This document shows, one piece after another, positions 1 to 8,044 of a stretch of 64,000 nucleotides of DNA. A program made the position numbers and the translations under genes. This stretch comes from Streptomyces sp. YS415 (GTDB lineage: Bacteria > Actinomycetota > Actinomycetes > Streptomycetales > Streptomycetaceae), in assembly GCF_023544665.1 (NCBI RefSeq), contig NZ_JAMJFL010000005.1:124001-188000 (forward strand), given 5' to 3'. The notes under the pieces were generated by a model that saw only the letters and a program-made list of their open reading frames with translations, had not been told where the DNA came from and did not search any database. How positions within the stretch are numbered: the stretch's first letter is position 1; every line of letters starts with the position of its first letter.

Positions 1-494
1 AGGAGTACGGGGACGCCCGCGGCGCGTGCCGCGCGGACCAGGCCCGCGTAGGCGCCGACGGGGACGCCCGGGGGGAGGCTGCCGCAGAGGGCCACCGCGT
101 CGGCCGACGCGAGCAGCCGGTCGTAGGTCTGCTGGAAGGCGGACCACTCGGCGGGGGTGACGACCGGGCCCGGCTCGTTGAGCTGGGTCGTGTCGCCGGT
201 GAGGTCGTCGACGACCGCGATCGTGCGGCGGGTCGTGCCGGCGAGCGGGACGAGGGCGTCGACCACCCCGCCGTCGGCGGTGAGCAGTTCGCGTACGACG
301 CGGCCCGTGGTGCCGCCCGTGAAGCCGGTGGCGGTCACCTCGTGGCCGAGGGCCGCCAGCACCCGCGCCACGTTCAGGCCCTTGCCGCCGGGGCGTTCGA
401 GGACCTCGGAGACGCGGTGCGAGGCGTGCGGGCGCAGCGCAGGTACGCGGTACGTGATGTCGAGAGCGGTGTTCAGCGTGACCGTGAGGATCAT
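1..494 (-). CDS. 1-phosphofructokinase-type PfkB sugar kinase, N-terminal part
   Basis: Reading the minus strand from the ATG at 494 gives 164 codons that run off the left edge. The N-terminus (MILTVTLNTALDITY) followed by a GGKGLNVARVL segment at about residues 36-47 is the PfkB/ribokinase sugar-binding signature of the 1-phosphofructokinase (FruK/LacC) branch. These enzymes phosphorylate a sugar phosphate or hexose with ATP in the cytoplasm. The C-terminal half with the catalytic Asp and ATP-binding DTxGAGD motif is outside the window. It lies 114 bp downstream of nagA on the same strand, separated by a strong hairpin, so it may share the amino-sugar theme but is probably transcribed mainly on its own. 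The substrate cannot be told from this fragment. Confidence 0.85.
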   Translation of the reverse strand, partial: MILTVTLNTALDITYRVPALRPHASHRVSEVLERPGGKGLNVARVLAALGHEVTATGFTGGTTGRVVRELLTADGGVVDALVPLAGTTRRTIAVVDDLTGDTTQLNEPGPVVTPAEWSAFQQTYDRLLASADAVALCGSLPPGVPVGAYAGLVRAARAAGVPVL

Positions 495-555
495 CCGGGC
501 CGACCTCCCCGGTCAGTGGTGCCGTCTCTTCCGGTCCTGATCATGCCAAAGACGA

Positions 556-587
556 GGCGGCCGTCCCAGCCCTGGGAAACGGCCGCC
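556..587 (-). terminator. hairpin between nagA and the PfkB kinase
   Basis: A 9-bp GC stem (556-564 pairs with 579-587) is extended inward by CCCAG/CTGGG (565-569 with 572-576), with only a two-base AA bulge. It sits just after the nagA stop codon. There is no clear U-tract, as is common for actinobacterial terminators. It probably ends or attenuates the nagKA transcript before the PfkB gene. Confidence 0.6.
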
Positions 588-608
588 GTCGCGCGGATGC
601 CGGACGGA

Positions 609-1799
609 TCAGCCCAGTCGGGGATCGACCACCCAGTGACCTCGGCGCATGACGCCCTTGACCTCGTAGGCGTCGTCCAGGATCACCAGGTCGGCGTACT
701 TGCCCGGCTCCAGCGAGCCGATCGTGTCGGACAGTCCCAGCAGCCGGGCCGGGTTGGCGGACAGGGCCTTCACCGCGTCCTCCACGGACAGCCGGTCGAC
801 CGTCACCGCGCGCTTGAAGGCGCGGTCCAGGGTGAGGGTCGAGCCGGCGATCGAGCCGCCCTCCACCAGCCGGGCGACGCCGTCGGCGACCTCGACCTCC
901 AGCGGGCCGAGCATGTAGCGGCCGTCGCCGAAGCCGGCCGCGTCCATCGCGTCCGTGATGAACGCCACCCGGTCCGCGCCCGCGTGATGGAACGCCAGCT
1001 GCAGGGAGGCGGGGTGCAGATGGGTGCCGTCGTTGATCAGCTCGACGGTGATCCGGTCGTCCTCCAGCAGCGCCGCGATCGGTCCCGGGGCGCGGTGGCC
1101 GAGGGCGGGCATCGCGTTGAAGAGGTGCGTCGCCACGGTGGCGCCCGCGTCGATCGCCTCGACCGTCTGCTCGTACGTCGCGTCCGTGTGGCCGATCGCC
1201 GCGATGACGCCGTGCTCGGCGAGCAGCCGTACGGAGTCGATGCCGCCGGGCAGTTCGGTGGCGAGGGTGACCATCCTGGCCCAGCCGCGCGCGGCGTCGA
1301 TCAGCTTGCGCACCTCGGCCGGGTCCGGGTCGCGCAGCAGCTCCTCGGAGTGCGCGCCCTTGCGGCACGGGGAGATGAACGGGCCCTCGAAGTGGATCCC
1401 GGCGATGTCGCCCTGCTCGGCGAGCTCGGAGAGGAACCCCGCGCGCTGGGCGAGGAAGTCCATGTCGCCGGTGACGGTGGAGGCGACGAGGGTGGTGGTG
1501 CCGTGCCGGCGGTGGGTGTCGATGCCCTGCAGCACGTCCTCGACGGTGCCCGAGGTGAACGAGGCTCCACCGCCGCCGTGGTTGTGGATGTCCACGAAAC
1601 CGGGGACCAGGTAGTGGCCGGTTACGTCGATGACCTGGGCGTTCTCTTGCGCGGTCGCGGCGATTCGGTCGCCCTCGACGACCACTTGGCCGTTGTCGAT
1701 CACTCCGGTGGGGAGTGCTACGTGGGCTCCCTTGAGGACCGTCTGCGGGCCGGTGGGGGCTGGTCGCGCAGTTCCCCGCGCCCCTGAGGGGGTTGCCAT
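609..1799 (-). CDS. nagA: N-acetylglucosamine-6-phosphate deacetylase NagA
   Basis: Cytoplasmic amidohydrolase that removes acetate from GlcNAc-6-phosphate to give glucosamine-6-phosphate. The 396-residue product has the metal-binding HxH (H72, H74 in IHNHGG), the metal-ligand Glu in HFEGPF (E138) and the catalytic-Asp segment ITDAMDAAGF. Length is normal for the family; the first 20 residues are poorly conserved in type, so a slightly later start is possible. The ATG is preceded by AGGAGG about 10 bases upstream, and its first base overlaps the nagK stop (TGATG), showing translational coupling in a nagK-nagA operon. Control is probably by DasR through the dre-like sites upstream of nagK. NagA would also take the product of the MurQ encoded at 15.6-16.5 kb. 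Confidence 0.93.
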   Translation of the reverse strand: MATPSGARGTARPAPTGPQTVLKGAHVALPTGVIDNGQVVVEGDRIAATAQENAQVIDVTGHYLVPGFVDIHNHGGGGASFTSGTVEDVLQGIDTHRRHGTTTLVASTVTGDMDFLAQRAGFLSELAEQGDIAGIHFEGPFISPCRKGAHSEELLRDPDPAEVRKLIDAARGWARMVTLATELPGGIDSVRLLAEHGVIAAIGHTDATYEQTVEAIDAGATVATHLFNAMPALGHRAPGPIAALLEDDRITVELINDGTHLHPASLQLAFHHAGADRVAFITDAMDAAGFGDGRYMLGPLEVEVADGVARLVEGGSIAGSTLTLDRAFKRAVTVDRLSVEDAVKALSANPARLLGLSDTIGSLEPGKYADLVILDDAYEVKGVMRRGHWVVDPRLG

Positions 1800-2743
1800 C
1801 AGGTGGGTTCCTCCTGGATCCGAGTTGTAGTAGTCAGCAGGTCCCAGGCCAGGAGGCCCGCGCCCAGACAGCCCGCCGCGTCCCCCAGGGCCGCCGGAAC
1901 GATCTCCGGCACCTTCTGGAACGTGACCCTGCGCCGGACGGCGTCCCGCAGGGGTGTGAACAAGGTTTCCCCCGCCTCGGCGAGGCCGCCACCGATGATC
2001 AGTGTGCGCGGGTCCAGCAGGGTGAGGGCGGTGACCAGGCCGTCGGCCAGGGCGTCCACGGCGTCCTGCCAGACGCGTACGGCGTTCGGGTCACCGGACG
2101 CGACGGCCTTCGCGCAGTCGGCCGCGTCCGCGTCCGGGTTCCCGTCGGCCCTCGCCCAGGCCTCGCTCACCGCGGCCGCGGAGGCGAAACGCTCCAGGCA
2201 GCCGCGCTGTCCGCAGGGGCAGGGGGCGCCTCCGGGGCGTACGACGACATGGCCGATCTCGCCCGCGAACCCGTGCGCCCCGGCCTCCACCCGGCCGTCC
2301 ACCCCGATCGCGCCCGCGATGCCGGTGCCGAGCGCCACGAACAGGAACCGGTCGGTGCCCCGGCCCGCGCCGACCCGGCCCTCGGCGAGACCGCCGGTGC
2401 GCACGTCGTGGCCGAGGGCGGCCGGGATGCCGAGCTCGGTGGAGATCAGTTCGCGCAGGGGTACGTCGCGCCAGCCGAGGTTGGCCGAGTAGGCGGCGAT
2501 GCCGGCCACCTCGTCGACGATGCCGGGGACGGCGAGACCGGCCGCGGCGGCGGGCTCCCCGAAGTGCTCGGCGCCGTGCGCGCGCAGTTCGGCGGCGAAG
2601 CCGAGGATGCCCGCCACGACCGCGTCGGGGCCGCGCTCGCGTCCGGTCGGCCGGCGGGCCTGGTGCAGCAGGGCGCCGTCCGCCCCGACCAGGGCGGCCT
2701 TCATCCCGGTGCCGCCCACGTCGAGGGCGATGACATGTCTCAC
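1799..2743 (-). CDS. nagK: ROK-family N-acetylglucosamine kinase
   Basis: ATP-dependent sugar kinase, here most likely GlcNAc to GlcNAc-6-phosphate because it is coupled to nagA. The 314-residue product starts with the ROK phosphate-binding loop DVGGTG (residues 8-13), has the EIGH motif at about 162-165, and the ROK zinc motif CPCGQRGCLE at about 175-184. I chose the GTG at 2743 because the ROK core begins immediately there. An ATG at 2770 would add nine residues but lies two bases from a DasR-like site. Neither has a clear Shine-Dalgarno, so the start is uncertain. The gene diverges from the sugar-binding lipoprotein gene. It could alternatively act on glucose or another hexose, since ROK kinases are often promiscuous. 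Confidence 0.85.
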   Translation of the reverse strand: MRHVIALDVGGTGMKAALVGADGALLHQARRPTGRERGPDAVVAGILGFAAELRAHGAEHFGEPAAAAGLAVPGIVDEVAGIAAYSANLGWRDVPLRELISTELGIPAALGHDVRTGGLAEGRVGAGRGTDRFLFVALGTGIAGAIGVDGRVEAGAHGFAGEIGHVVVRPGGAPCPCGQRGCLERFASAAAVSEAWARADGNPDADAADCAKAVASGDPNAVRVWQDAVDALADGLVTALTLLDPRTLIIGGGLAEAGETLFTPLRDAVRRRVTFQKVPEIVPAALGDAAGCLGAGLLAWDLLTTTTRIQEEPT

Positions 2744-2771
2744 GGGGGACAGTGTGGCCCGCATACCCATG

Positions 2772-2787
2772 AGAGGTCTAGTCCACT
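2772..2787. promoter_or_regulatory. DasR-like operator (dre) 1
   Basis: The 16-mer AGAGGTCTAGTCCACT differs at two positions from the DasR consensus A(G/C)TGGTCTAGACCA(G/C)T as I recall it. It lies between divergent nagK and the sugar-binding lipoprotein gene, which is the place expected for GlcN-6-phosphate-responsive DasR control of GlcNAc genes. Confidence 0.75.
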
Positions 2788-2789
2788 AA

Positions 2790-2805
2790 GGTGGTGTAGA
2801 CCTTA
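2790..2805. promoter_or_regulatory. DasR-like operator (dre) 2
   Basis: The core TGGTGTAGACC (2792-2802) matches the left and central part of the dre consensus with one change, but the outer right half is poor. It follows dre 1 after a two-base gap, giving a tandem pair. Its position immediately before the ATG at 2805 argues that the lipoprotein starts at the later ATG (2844). Confidence 0.55.
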
Positions 2806-2843
2806 TGGCGTTGTTTCGAAAGCTTTCGCATCGGGTTGGGGAC

Positions 2844-4118
2844 ATGGCAGTGCAGCGGCGCAGGACGGCAATGATCGCGGCGGTGTCCGCCCTCGGTGTG
2901 ACGGCGGCGCTCGGCGGCTGCGGCCTGACCGGGGGCTCGGACGAGGTCACCCTGCGACTCGTCGCGGCGGACTACGGCGACAGCGCGGCCAACAGCTCCC
3001 AGAAGTACTGGGACTCGCTGGTCGGCGCGTACGAGAAGGACCACCCCGACGTGAACGTCGAGGTCAGCGTCTACTCCTGGACCGACGTCGACCGGAAGGT
3101 CAGGGAGCTGGTCGACGCCGGCAAGGCGCCGGACCTGGCACAGATCGGGGCGTACGCGGACTACGCGAAGGCCGGGAAGCTGTACACCGCGAGCGAGCTG
3201 CTCTCGATCACCACCCAGGCCGACTTCCTCCCGCAGTTCGCCTCGGCGGGCGCGGTCAACGGCATCCAGTACGGGATGCCGTTCGCCTCCTCCACGCGGC
3301 TGCTGTTCTACAACAAGGGCCTCTTCGAGAAGGCCGGGATATCCGCCCCGCAGACCTGGCAGGAGCTGGCGGCGAACGCCGAGGCGCTGAAGGCGGACGG
3401 GGTGAAGTACCCGTACGCGCTGCCGCTCGGGCCGGAGGAGGCGCAGGCGGAGACCATGCAGTGGCTGCTCAGCGGGGGCGGCGGCTACACCGACACCGAC
3501 GCCGGGACCTACAACATCGACTCGGAGGAGAACATCGCCACGTTCGACTGGCTCAACGACGAGCTGGTCGGTCAGGGTCTGACCGGTCCCGTCGCGCCCG
3601 CCGCGCTGAACCGCGCGGACGCCTTCGAGGCGTTCACGGACGGCGAGGTCGGCATGCTCAACGGACACCCCTCGCTGATGAAGGCGGCCAAGGCCAAGGG
3701 CGTGGACTTCGGCATGGTGCCGATGCCCGGCGCCGACGGGCCGAGCGAGGTCTCGATGGGCGTCGCCGACTGGATGATGGCGTTCAAGCAGAACGGCCAC
3801 GCGAAGGAGGCCGGCGACTTCCTCGACTTCGTCTACGAGGAGAAGAACGTGCTCGCCCTCTCCCGCGAGTACGACCTGCTGCCGGTGACGAACTCGGTCT
3901 CGGACATCATGAGCGCGGCGGAGCAGGACGCCGGCCTTAAGCCGTTCCTCGAGGCGCTGCCCTCCTCCGAGCTGTACCCGGTGGGCCGTACCTCCTGGGC
4001 GGCGGTCAGTGCGGCGGTGAAGAAGAAGATCGGCAAGGCGGTCTCCTCCAGCGGCGACCCAGCGAGCGTGCTGCGCGAGCTGCAGGGCACGGCGGTGGCT
4101 GAGGAGGCCGCGGAGTAG
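2844..4118 (+). CDS. ABC sugar-transport solute-binding lipoprotein (orphan)
   Basis: Extracellular substrate-binding protein of the family-1 (maltose-binding-like) class, lipid-anchored outside the membrane. From the ATG at 2844 the 424-residue product has a basic start (MAVQRRR), a hydrophobic segment, and a lipobox LGGC with the lipidated Cys at residue 26. The SBP core follows, including the FASSTRLLFYNKGLFEKAG-type segment typical of sugar binders. A longer start at 2805 would disturb the signal peptide and overlaps the dre site. No permease or ATPase genes are adjacent, so it must work with components encoded elsewhere (in streptomycetes often the shared ATPase MsiK) or act as a sensor. 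The shared dre region suggests an amino-sugar or chito-oligosaccharide ligand; this is inference. Confidence 0.85.
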   Translation: MAVQRRRTAMIAAVSALGVTAALGGCGLTGGSDEVTLRLVAADYGDSAANSSQKYWDSLVGAYEKDHPDVNVEVSVYSWTDVDRKVRELVDAGKAPDLAQIGAYADYAKAGKLYTASELLSITTQADFLPQFASAGAVNGIQYGMPFASSTRLLFYNKGLFEKAGISAPQTWQELAANAEALKADGVKYPYALPLGPEEAQAETMQWLLSGGGGYTDTDAGTYNIDSEENIATFDWLNDELVGQGLTGPVAPAALNRADAFEAFTDGEVGMLNGHPSLMKAAKAKGVDFGMVPMPGADGPSEVSMGVADWMMAFKQNGHAKEAGDFLDFVYEEKNVLALSREYDLLPVTNSVSDIMSAAEQDAGLKPFLEALPSSELYPVGRTSWAAVSAAVKKKIGKAVSSSGDPASVLRELQGTAVAEEAAE

Positions 4119-4153
4119 CGGCGCTGTCGGTGCCGGGGGCTACGGTGCCAGGT

Positions 4154-4387
4154 ATGGCACCGGACCCGCTGAACCCCAGGGAACAGTCCATCCTCGCCCT
4201 GGAACGCCGCGGCTTCCCCGGCCCGGGCGCCAAGGAGCGCGCGATACGCGAGGAGCTGGGCCTGGCCCCCGTCCGCTACTACCAGCTCCTCAACGCCCTC
4301 CTGGACGACGAGCGGGCCCTCGCGCACGACCCGGTGACGGTGAACCGGCTGCGCAGGGTGCGGGAGTCACGCCGAGCGGAGCGGTGA
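4154..4387 (+). CDS. DUF3263 small protein
   Basis: The 77-residue protein has the compact DUF3263 pattern: an ILALERR segment, a GAKERAIREELGL helix and RYYQLLNALLDD. This is a sequence widespread in actinobacteria that looks like a small helix-turn-helix. The ATG at 4154 is preferred over an in-frame ATG at 4130 because the family starts at MAPDPLNPRE. The function is unknown; DNA binding is suggested only by the helical, Arg-rich composition. It sits between the lipoprotein and otsB on the same strand with short gaps. Confidence 0.8.
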   Translation: MAPDPLNPREQSILALERRGFPGPGAKERAIREELGLAPVRYYQLLNALLDDERALAHDPVTVNRLRRVRESRRAER

Positions 4388-4430
4388 GGTGCTGCTGACC
4401 GGCGGGCCGGCGCTGGATAGGGTCGTCCGT

Positions 4431-5282
4431 ATGGGCAGCCACACGGAATCGACCTCCTTGCCGACCCCGGCCACCCCCGCCGGCCGGGCCGGCCTCGACG
4501 CCATCCTCGCCGAACCCGCGCGGGCGGTGATCGCCATCGACTTCGACGGGACGCTCGCGCCGATCGTGCCGGACCCCGAACAGGCCCGGGCGCACCCCGG
4601 CGCGGTGGAGGCGCTCGCCGCGCTCGCGCCGAAGGTGGCCGCCGTCGCCGTGGTCACCGGCCGGCCCGCCGGCGTCGCCGTCCGGTACGGCGGGTTCGCC
4701 GGGGTCCCGGGCCTGGAGCATCTCGTCGTCCTCGGCCACTACGGCGCCGAGCGCTGGGACGCCGTCACCGGCACCGTCAGCGCACCCGCCCCCGACCCGG
4801 GGGTCGCCGCCGTCCGCGCGGAGCTGCCCGGAGTCCTCGACGGGGTCGGCGCCTGGCACGGCACCTGGATCGAGGAGAAGGGCAGCGCGGTCGCCGTGCA
4901 CACCCGCCGGGCCGCTGATCCGCAGGCCGCCTTCGACGCGCTGCGCGCGCCCCTCGCCGCGCTCGCCGCCCGGCACGGCCTGATCGTCGAGCCGGGCCGG
5001 CTGGTCCTGGAACTGCGCCCGCCCGGCATGGACAAGGGCGTCGCCCTCCTCGACTGGGTCCGCGAGACCGACGCGACCGCGATCCTTTACGCCGGCGACG
5101 ACCTGGGCGACCTGCCCGCTTACGCGGCCGTCGACAAGCTCCGCACCGACGGCACCCCCGGCCTGCTGGTGTGCAGCAGCGGCAGCGAGCAGGTCCCGGA
5201 GCTGCGGGAGAGGGCCGACCTGGTGGTCCAGGGCCCCCGGGGAGTGGTGGCGCTGCTCAGCGAGCTGGCGGCGCACCTGTAG
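4431..5282 (+). CDS. otsB: trehalose-6-phosphate phosphatase OtsB
   Basis: HAD-superfamily phosphatase that converts trehalose-6-phosphate to trehalose. The 283-residue product has motif I DFDGT (D37 nucleophile, D39 acid/base), motif II in VVTGRP (Thr76) and the C-terminal AGDDLGDLPAY motif that binds Mg2+. The start at 4431 is the ATG nearest the conserved region; an earlier in-frame start at 4389 lacks family support. It is convergent with otsA, an unusual arrangement compared with the otsBA operon of enterobacteria but seen in streptomycetes. The pair makes the osmolyte and spore carbohydrate trehalose in the cytoplasm. Confidence 0.92.
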   Translation: MGSHTESTSLPTPATPAGRAGLDAILAEPARAVIAIDFDGTLAPIVPDPEQARAHPGAVEALAALAPKVAAVAVVTGRPAGVAVRYGGFAGVPGLEHLVVLGHYGAERWDAVTGTVSAPAPDPGVAAVRAELPGVLDGVGAWHGTWIEEKGSAVAVHTRRAADPQAAFDALRAPLAALAARHGLIVEPGRLVLELRPPGMDKGVALLDWVRETDATAILYAGDDLGDLPAYAAVDKLRTDGTPGLLVCSSGSEQVPELRERADLVVQGPRGVVALLSELAAHL

Positions 5283-5307
5283 GCCCCGGGGGGATCGGCC
5301 CGGCGTC

Positions 5308-5333
5308 GCGGGCGCTAGCTCGTCAGCGCCCGC
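5308..5333. terminator. bidirectional hairpin between otsB and otsA
   Basis: A perfect 9-bp stem, GCGGGCGCT (5308-5316) with AGCGCCCGC (5325-5333), with an 8-base loop. It overlaps the last codons of otsA and follows the otsB stop by 25 bases, so it could end both convergent transcripts. It has no U-tract. Confidence 0.45.
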
Positions 5334-6703
5334 AGCTGGGCCATGAACCACTGCGCCGGGGGCAGGGCCGTGGCCGCCGCGGCCAGCCGCTTGGAGCGCT
5401 CGGCCCGCTCGTGCGGGGGCATGGTCAGGGCCTCGTGCAGGGCGCGCGCGGTGTCCAGGACGTCGTACGGGTTCACCACGATCGCGTGCTCGCCGAGCTC
5501 CTCGTACGCCCCCGCCTCCCGGGACAGCACCAGCGCGCAGCCCTCGTCGGAGACGACCGGCACCTCCTTGGCGACCAGGTTCATGCCGTCCCGGATGGGG
5601 TTGACCAGGGCCACGTCGGCGAGCCGGTAGGCGGCCAGGGAGCGCGCGAAGTCGTCCTTGACGTGCAGCACGACCGGAGTCCAGCCCGGGGTGCCGTACT
5701 GGGAGTTGATCTCGTCGGCGAGGCGCTGCACCTCGGCCGTGTACTCCCGGTAGACGGCGAGATCCTGCCGGGAGGGGTAGGCGAAGGCCACGTGCACGAC
5801 CCGCTCGCGCCACTCGGGGTGGTCGTCGAGAAGCTGCCGGTAGGCCAGCAGCCCGCGCACGATGTTCTTCGACAGCTCGGTCCGGTCCACCCGGACGATC
5901 GTCCGCCGGCCCTCCCCGATCTCCGCCCGCAGCGCCGTCATCCGCTCCTCGACGTCCGCCTCGTGCGAGCGCCGGCGCAGGAAGTCCGCGTCCGCCCCCA
6001 GCCCGTGCACCCCGATCTCGGTGTCCCCGAGCCCGCCCGCCAGCTCATCGCAGCACGCGGTGAACGCGTCCGCCCAGCGCTGGGTGAGGAAGCCGAGGCG
6101 GTCGGCGCCGAGCATGCCCTCCAGCACCTCGCGCGCCACCCGGTCGGGCAGCATGCGGAAGTAGTCCACCGGGGCCCACGGCGTGTGCGAGAAGTGGCTG
6201 ATGCGCAGGTCCGGGCGCAGCTTGCGCAGCAGCCCCGGCACCAGCGTCAGGTGGTAGTCCTGCACCAGGACCGCCGCGCCCTCGGCCGCCTCGTCGGCCA
6301 GCGCCTCGGCGAAGGCACGGTTGTAGCGGGCGTAGTTCTCCCACTGCCGCCAGAACGCGGAGTCGAAGGCCGGCTCCAGCGGGGTCTGGTACAGCATGTG
6401 GTGGACGAACCAGAGCACGGAGTTGGCGACGCCGTTGTACGCGTCCGCGTGCACGTCGGCCGGTACGGCGAGCATCCGCACGCCGTCCTCGCCCACCCCG
6501 CGGCGCACCGCCTCGCGGTCGCCGTCGGACAGTGCCGAGCACACCCACAGGGCACCGGCGTCCGGGCCGATGGCCGACAGGCCCGACACCAGTCCGCCGC
6601 CCCCGCGCTTGGTGCGCAGTGAGCCGTCTTCCTGCAGTTCATAGGAGACCGGGCCGCGGTTCGACGCGACCAGCACCTGAGCAGCGCCGTACGTGGAAGC
6701 CAT
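5315..6703 (-). CDS. otsA: trehalose-6-phosphate synthase OtsA (GT20)
   Basis: Glycosyltransferase family 20 enzyme that joins glucose from a nucleotide sugar to glucose-6-phosphate. The 462-residue product starts with the SNRGPV N-loop motif. It has the central HFSHTPWAPVDYFRMLP segment, the donor-binding VDRTELSKNI motif (equivalent to the R/K pair of E. coli OtsA) and the C-terminal PIRDGMNLVAKE signature. I start at ATG 6703; a TTG at 6712 would add three residues. The donor may be UDP- or GDP-glucose. The neighbours otsB and gpgS make this a small osmolyte and glucosyl-transfer locus. Confidence 0.92.
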   Translation of the reverse strand: MASTYGAAQVLVASNRGPVSYELQEDGSLRTKRGGGGLVSGLSAIGPDAGALWVCSALSDGDREAVRRGVGEDGVRMLAVPADVHADAYNGVANSVLWFVHHMLYQTPLEPAFDSAFWRQWENYARYNRAFAEALADEAAEGAAVLVQDYHLTLVPGLLRKLRPDLRISHFSHTPWAPVDYFRMLPDRVAREVLEGMLGADRLGFLTQRWADAFTACCDELAGGLGDTEIGVHGLGADADFLRRRSHEADVEERMTALRAEIGEGRRTIVRVDRTELSKNIVRGLLAYRQLLDDHPEWRERVVHVAFAYPSRQDLAVYREYTAEVQRLADEINSQYGTPGWTPVVLHVKDDFARSLAAYRLADVALVNPIRDGMNLVAKEVPVVSDEGCALVLSREAGAYEELGEHAIVVNPYDVLDTARALHEALTMPPHERAERSKRLAAAATALPPAQWFMAQLRALTS

Positions 6704-6765
6704 GTGGTCCAACCTAGCCCGTGCCGTAAACGCTCAAACGTGCGAGGCGCTTCGGGCGGCGTGGG

Positions 6766-7779
6766 TTACGCCACCTTGCGGGACGCGTACTCCGAGATCT
6801 CCGCCATCGGCGGCCGTTCCTCGGTGTCCACCGAGTACGTCCGCGGCTCGAAACCGTCCTCACCGCGCTCGAACTGGGTGAGCGTGGGGCGGATGAGGTG
6901 GCCGCGGGCCAGCCGGAGCTGGGCCGTGCGGTAGATCGCGGCGGACATCCGGCCGAGCGCCTGGCCGTCCTGGTGCCGGTGCTTGCGCACCCCGACGTCG
7001 ACCTGGGCCAGCGCGTCGAGGCCGACCAGGTGCAGCGCGTCGACCAGCATGCCGAGCTCCACGCCGTAGCCGACGGGGAAGGGGAGCTGTTCCAGCAGGG
7101 AGCGGCGGGCCGCGTACTCCCCGCCGAGGGGCTGCACGAAGCCGGCCAGCTGCGGCCAGTGCATGTTCAGCAGCGGGCGGGCCATCAGCTCGGTGACCCG
7201 GCCGCCCTGGCCCGCCGCCGTCGTGCCGGAGGCGCGCCCGTCGGACACCGTGAGCGGGCGGTCGTACATCGCCTTGACCAGGTCCACCCCGGGGTCGGTG
7301 AGCAGCGGTCCGACGATGCCCGAGACGAAGTCCGAGGAGAACTCCTTCAGGTCCGCGTCGATGAAGCAGACGATGTCGCCGCGGGTGACCAGCAGCGAGC
7401 GCCAGAGGACCTCGCCCTTGCCGGGCACGGCGGGCAGGCGCGGCAGGATCGCGTCCCGGTGCACCACCGTCGCCCCGGCCGCCGCGGCGACCTCGGCGGT
7501 GCGGTCGGTCGACCCGGAGTCGACGACGACGATCTCGTCCACCAGCGGGACCTGGTGCATCAGGTCGTGCCGGATCACGGCGACGATGTCGCCGACCGTC
7601 TCCTCCTCGTCGAGCGCGGGCAGCACGACGGAGACGGACTGGCCCGAGCTGCGCTTCGCGGCCAGTATCTGGTGGAGCGGGCGATCGGTCACCGACCAGG
7701 AGCGGGTGCTCAGCCAGCGCTCGACTTCTTTCAGCACGTAGGCGGCTCCTTCGCTTGTGATCCGCTGTTTGTGATCCAT
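6766..7779 (-). CDS. gpgS: glucosyl-3-phosphoglycerate synthase (GT81, GpgS-like)
   Basis: GT-A glycosyltransferase of 337 residues with the retaining GT81 layout: VVLPALDEEETVG near residue 52, the VVDSGSTDRT nucleotide-binding segment at about 86-95, and the DADL metal-binding motif at about residue 140. These enzymes transfer glucose from an NDP-glucose to 3-phosphoglycerate, the first step to glucosylglycerate and, in mycobacteria, to methylglucose lipopolysaccharides. It is co-directional with otsA (62 bp upstream), fitting a shared supply of NDP-glucose. The ATG at 7779 follows a weak GGCGAG. No GpgP phosphatase gene is adjacent. A related dolichol-phosphate-type glycosyltransferase is a less likely alternative. 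Confidence 0.82.
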   Translation of the reverse strand: MDHKQRITSEGAAYVLKEVERWLSTRSWSVTDRPLHQILAAKRSSGQSVSVVLPALDEEETVGDIVAVIRHDLMHQVPLVDEIVVVDSGSTDRTAEVAAAAGATVVHRDAILPRLPAVPGKGEVLWRSLLVTRGDIVCFIDADLKEFSSDFVSGIVGPLLTDPGVDLVKAMYDRPLTVSDGRASGTTAAGQGGRVTELMARPLLNMHWPQLAGFVQPLGGEYAARRSLLEQLPFPVGYGVELGMLVDALHLVGLDALAQVDVGVRKHRHQDGQALGRMSAAIYRTAQLRLARGHLIRPTLTQFERGEDGFEPRTYSVDTEERPPMAEISEYASRKVA

Positions 7780-7885
7780 CTCGCCGTTCGGACGACTATC
7801 TCAACTGTCCTGGTCGTCGGTTACAGTCTTGAACAACGCGGGTGACCATCGCATGTCCTGGCCGGCCCGGCGTTCACAACTTCAT

Positions 7886-8027
7886 ACCGCTCATCCAGAG
7901 GGGCAGAGGGATACGGCCCGATGAAGCCCCGGCAACCCTCCAGCCGGTCTCGTTCACGCGAGGCTCCCGGCTCGGGAAGGTGCCAAATCCGTCTCACGGC
8001 GAGATGCGTCGTGAGGAAGATGAGGAG
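7886..8027 (+). ncRNA. SAM-I (S-box) riboswitch
   Basis: The leader contains the S-box core: CAGAGGGGCAGAGGGA (7896-7911) followed by GGCCCGATGAAGCCCCGGCAACC (7916-7938), which matches the P2 k-turn and J3/4 region. A variable stem-loop comes next, then a GGTGCCAAATCC segment (7979-7990), a P4-like hairpin and the closing strand. P1 can form between CTCATC (7890-7895) and GATGAG (8019-8024). The closing strand runs straight into the Shine-Dalgarno region of the next gene, so SAM binding could block translation directly. S-adenosylmethionine sensing points to methionine synthesis rather than threonine synthesis for the downstream gene. Confidence 0.93.
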
Positions 8028-8044
8028 AAAGGGCCTCGCCTCAC

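Noticed and set aside
342..1787. A 481-codon plus-strand frame across nagA
   Set aside because: Low-complexity Arg/Gly/Val composition and exact antisense to nagA, which has clear catalytic motifs.
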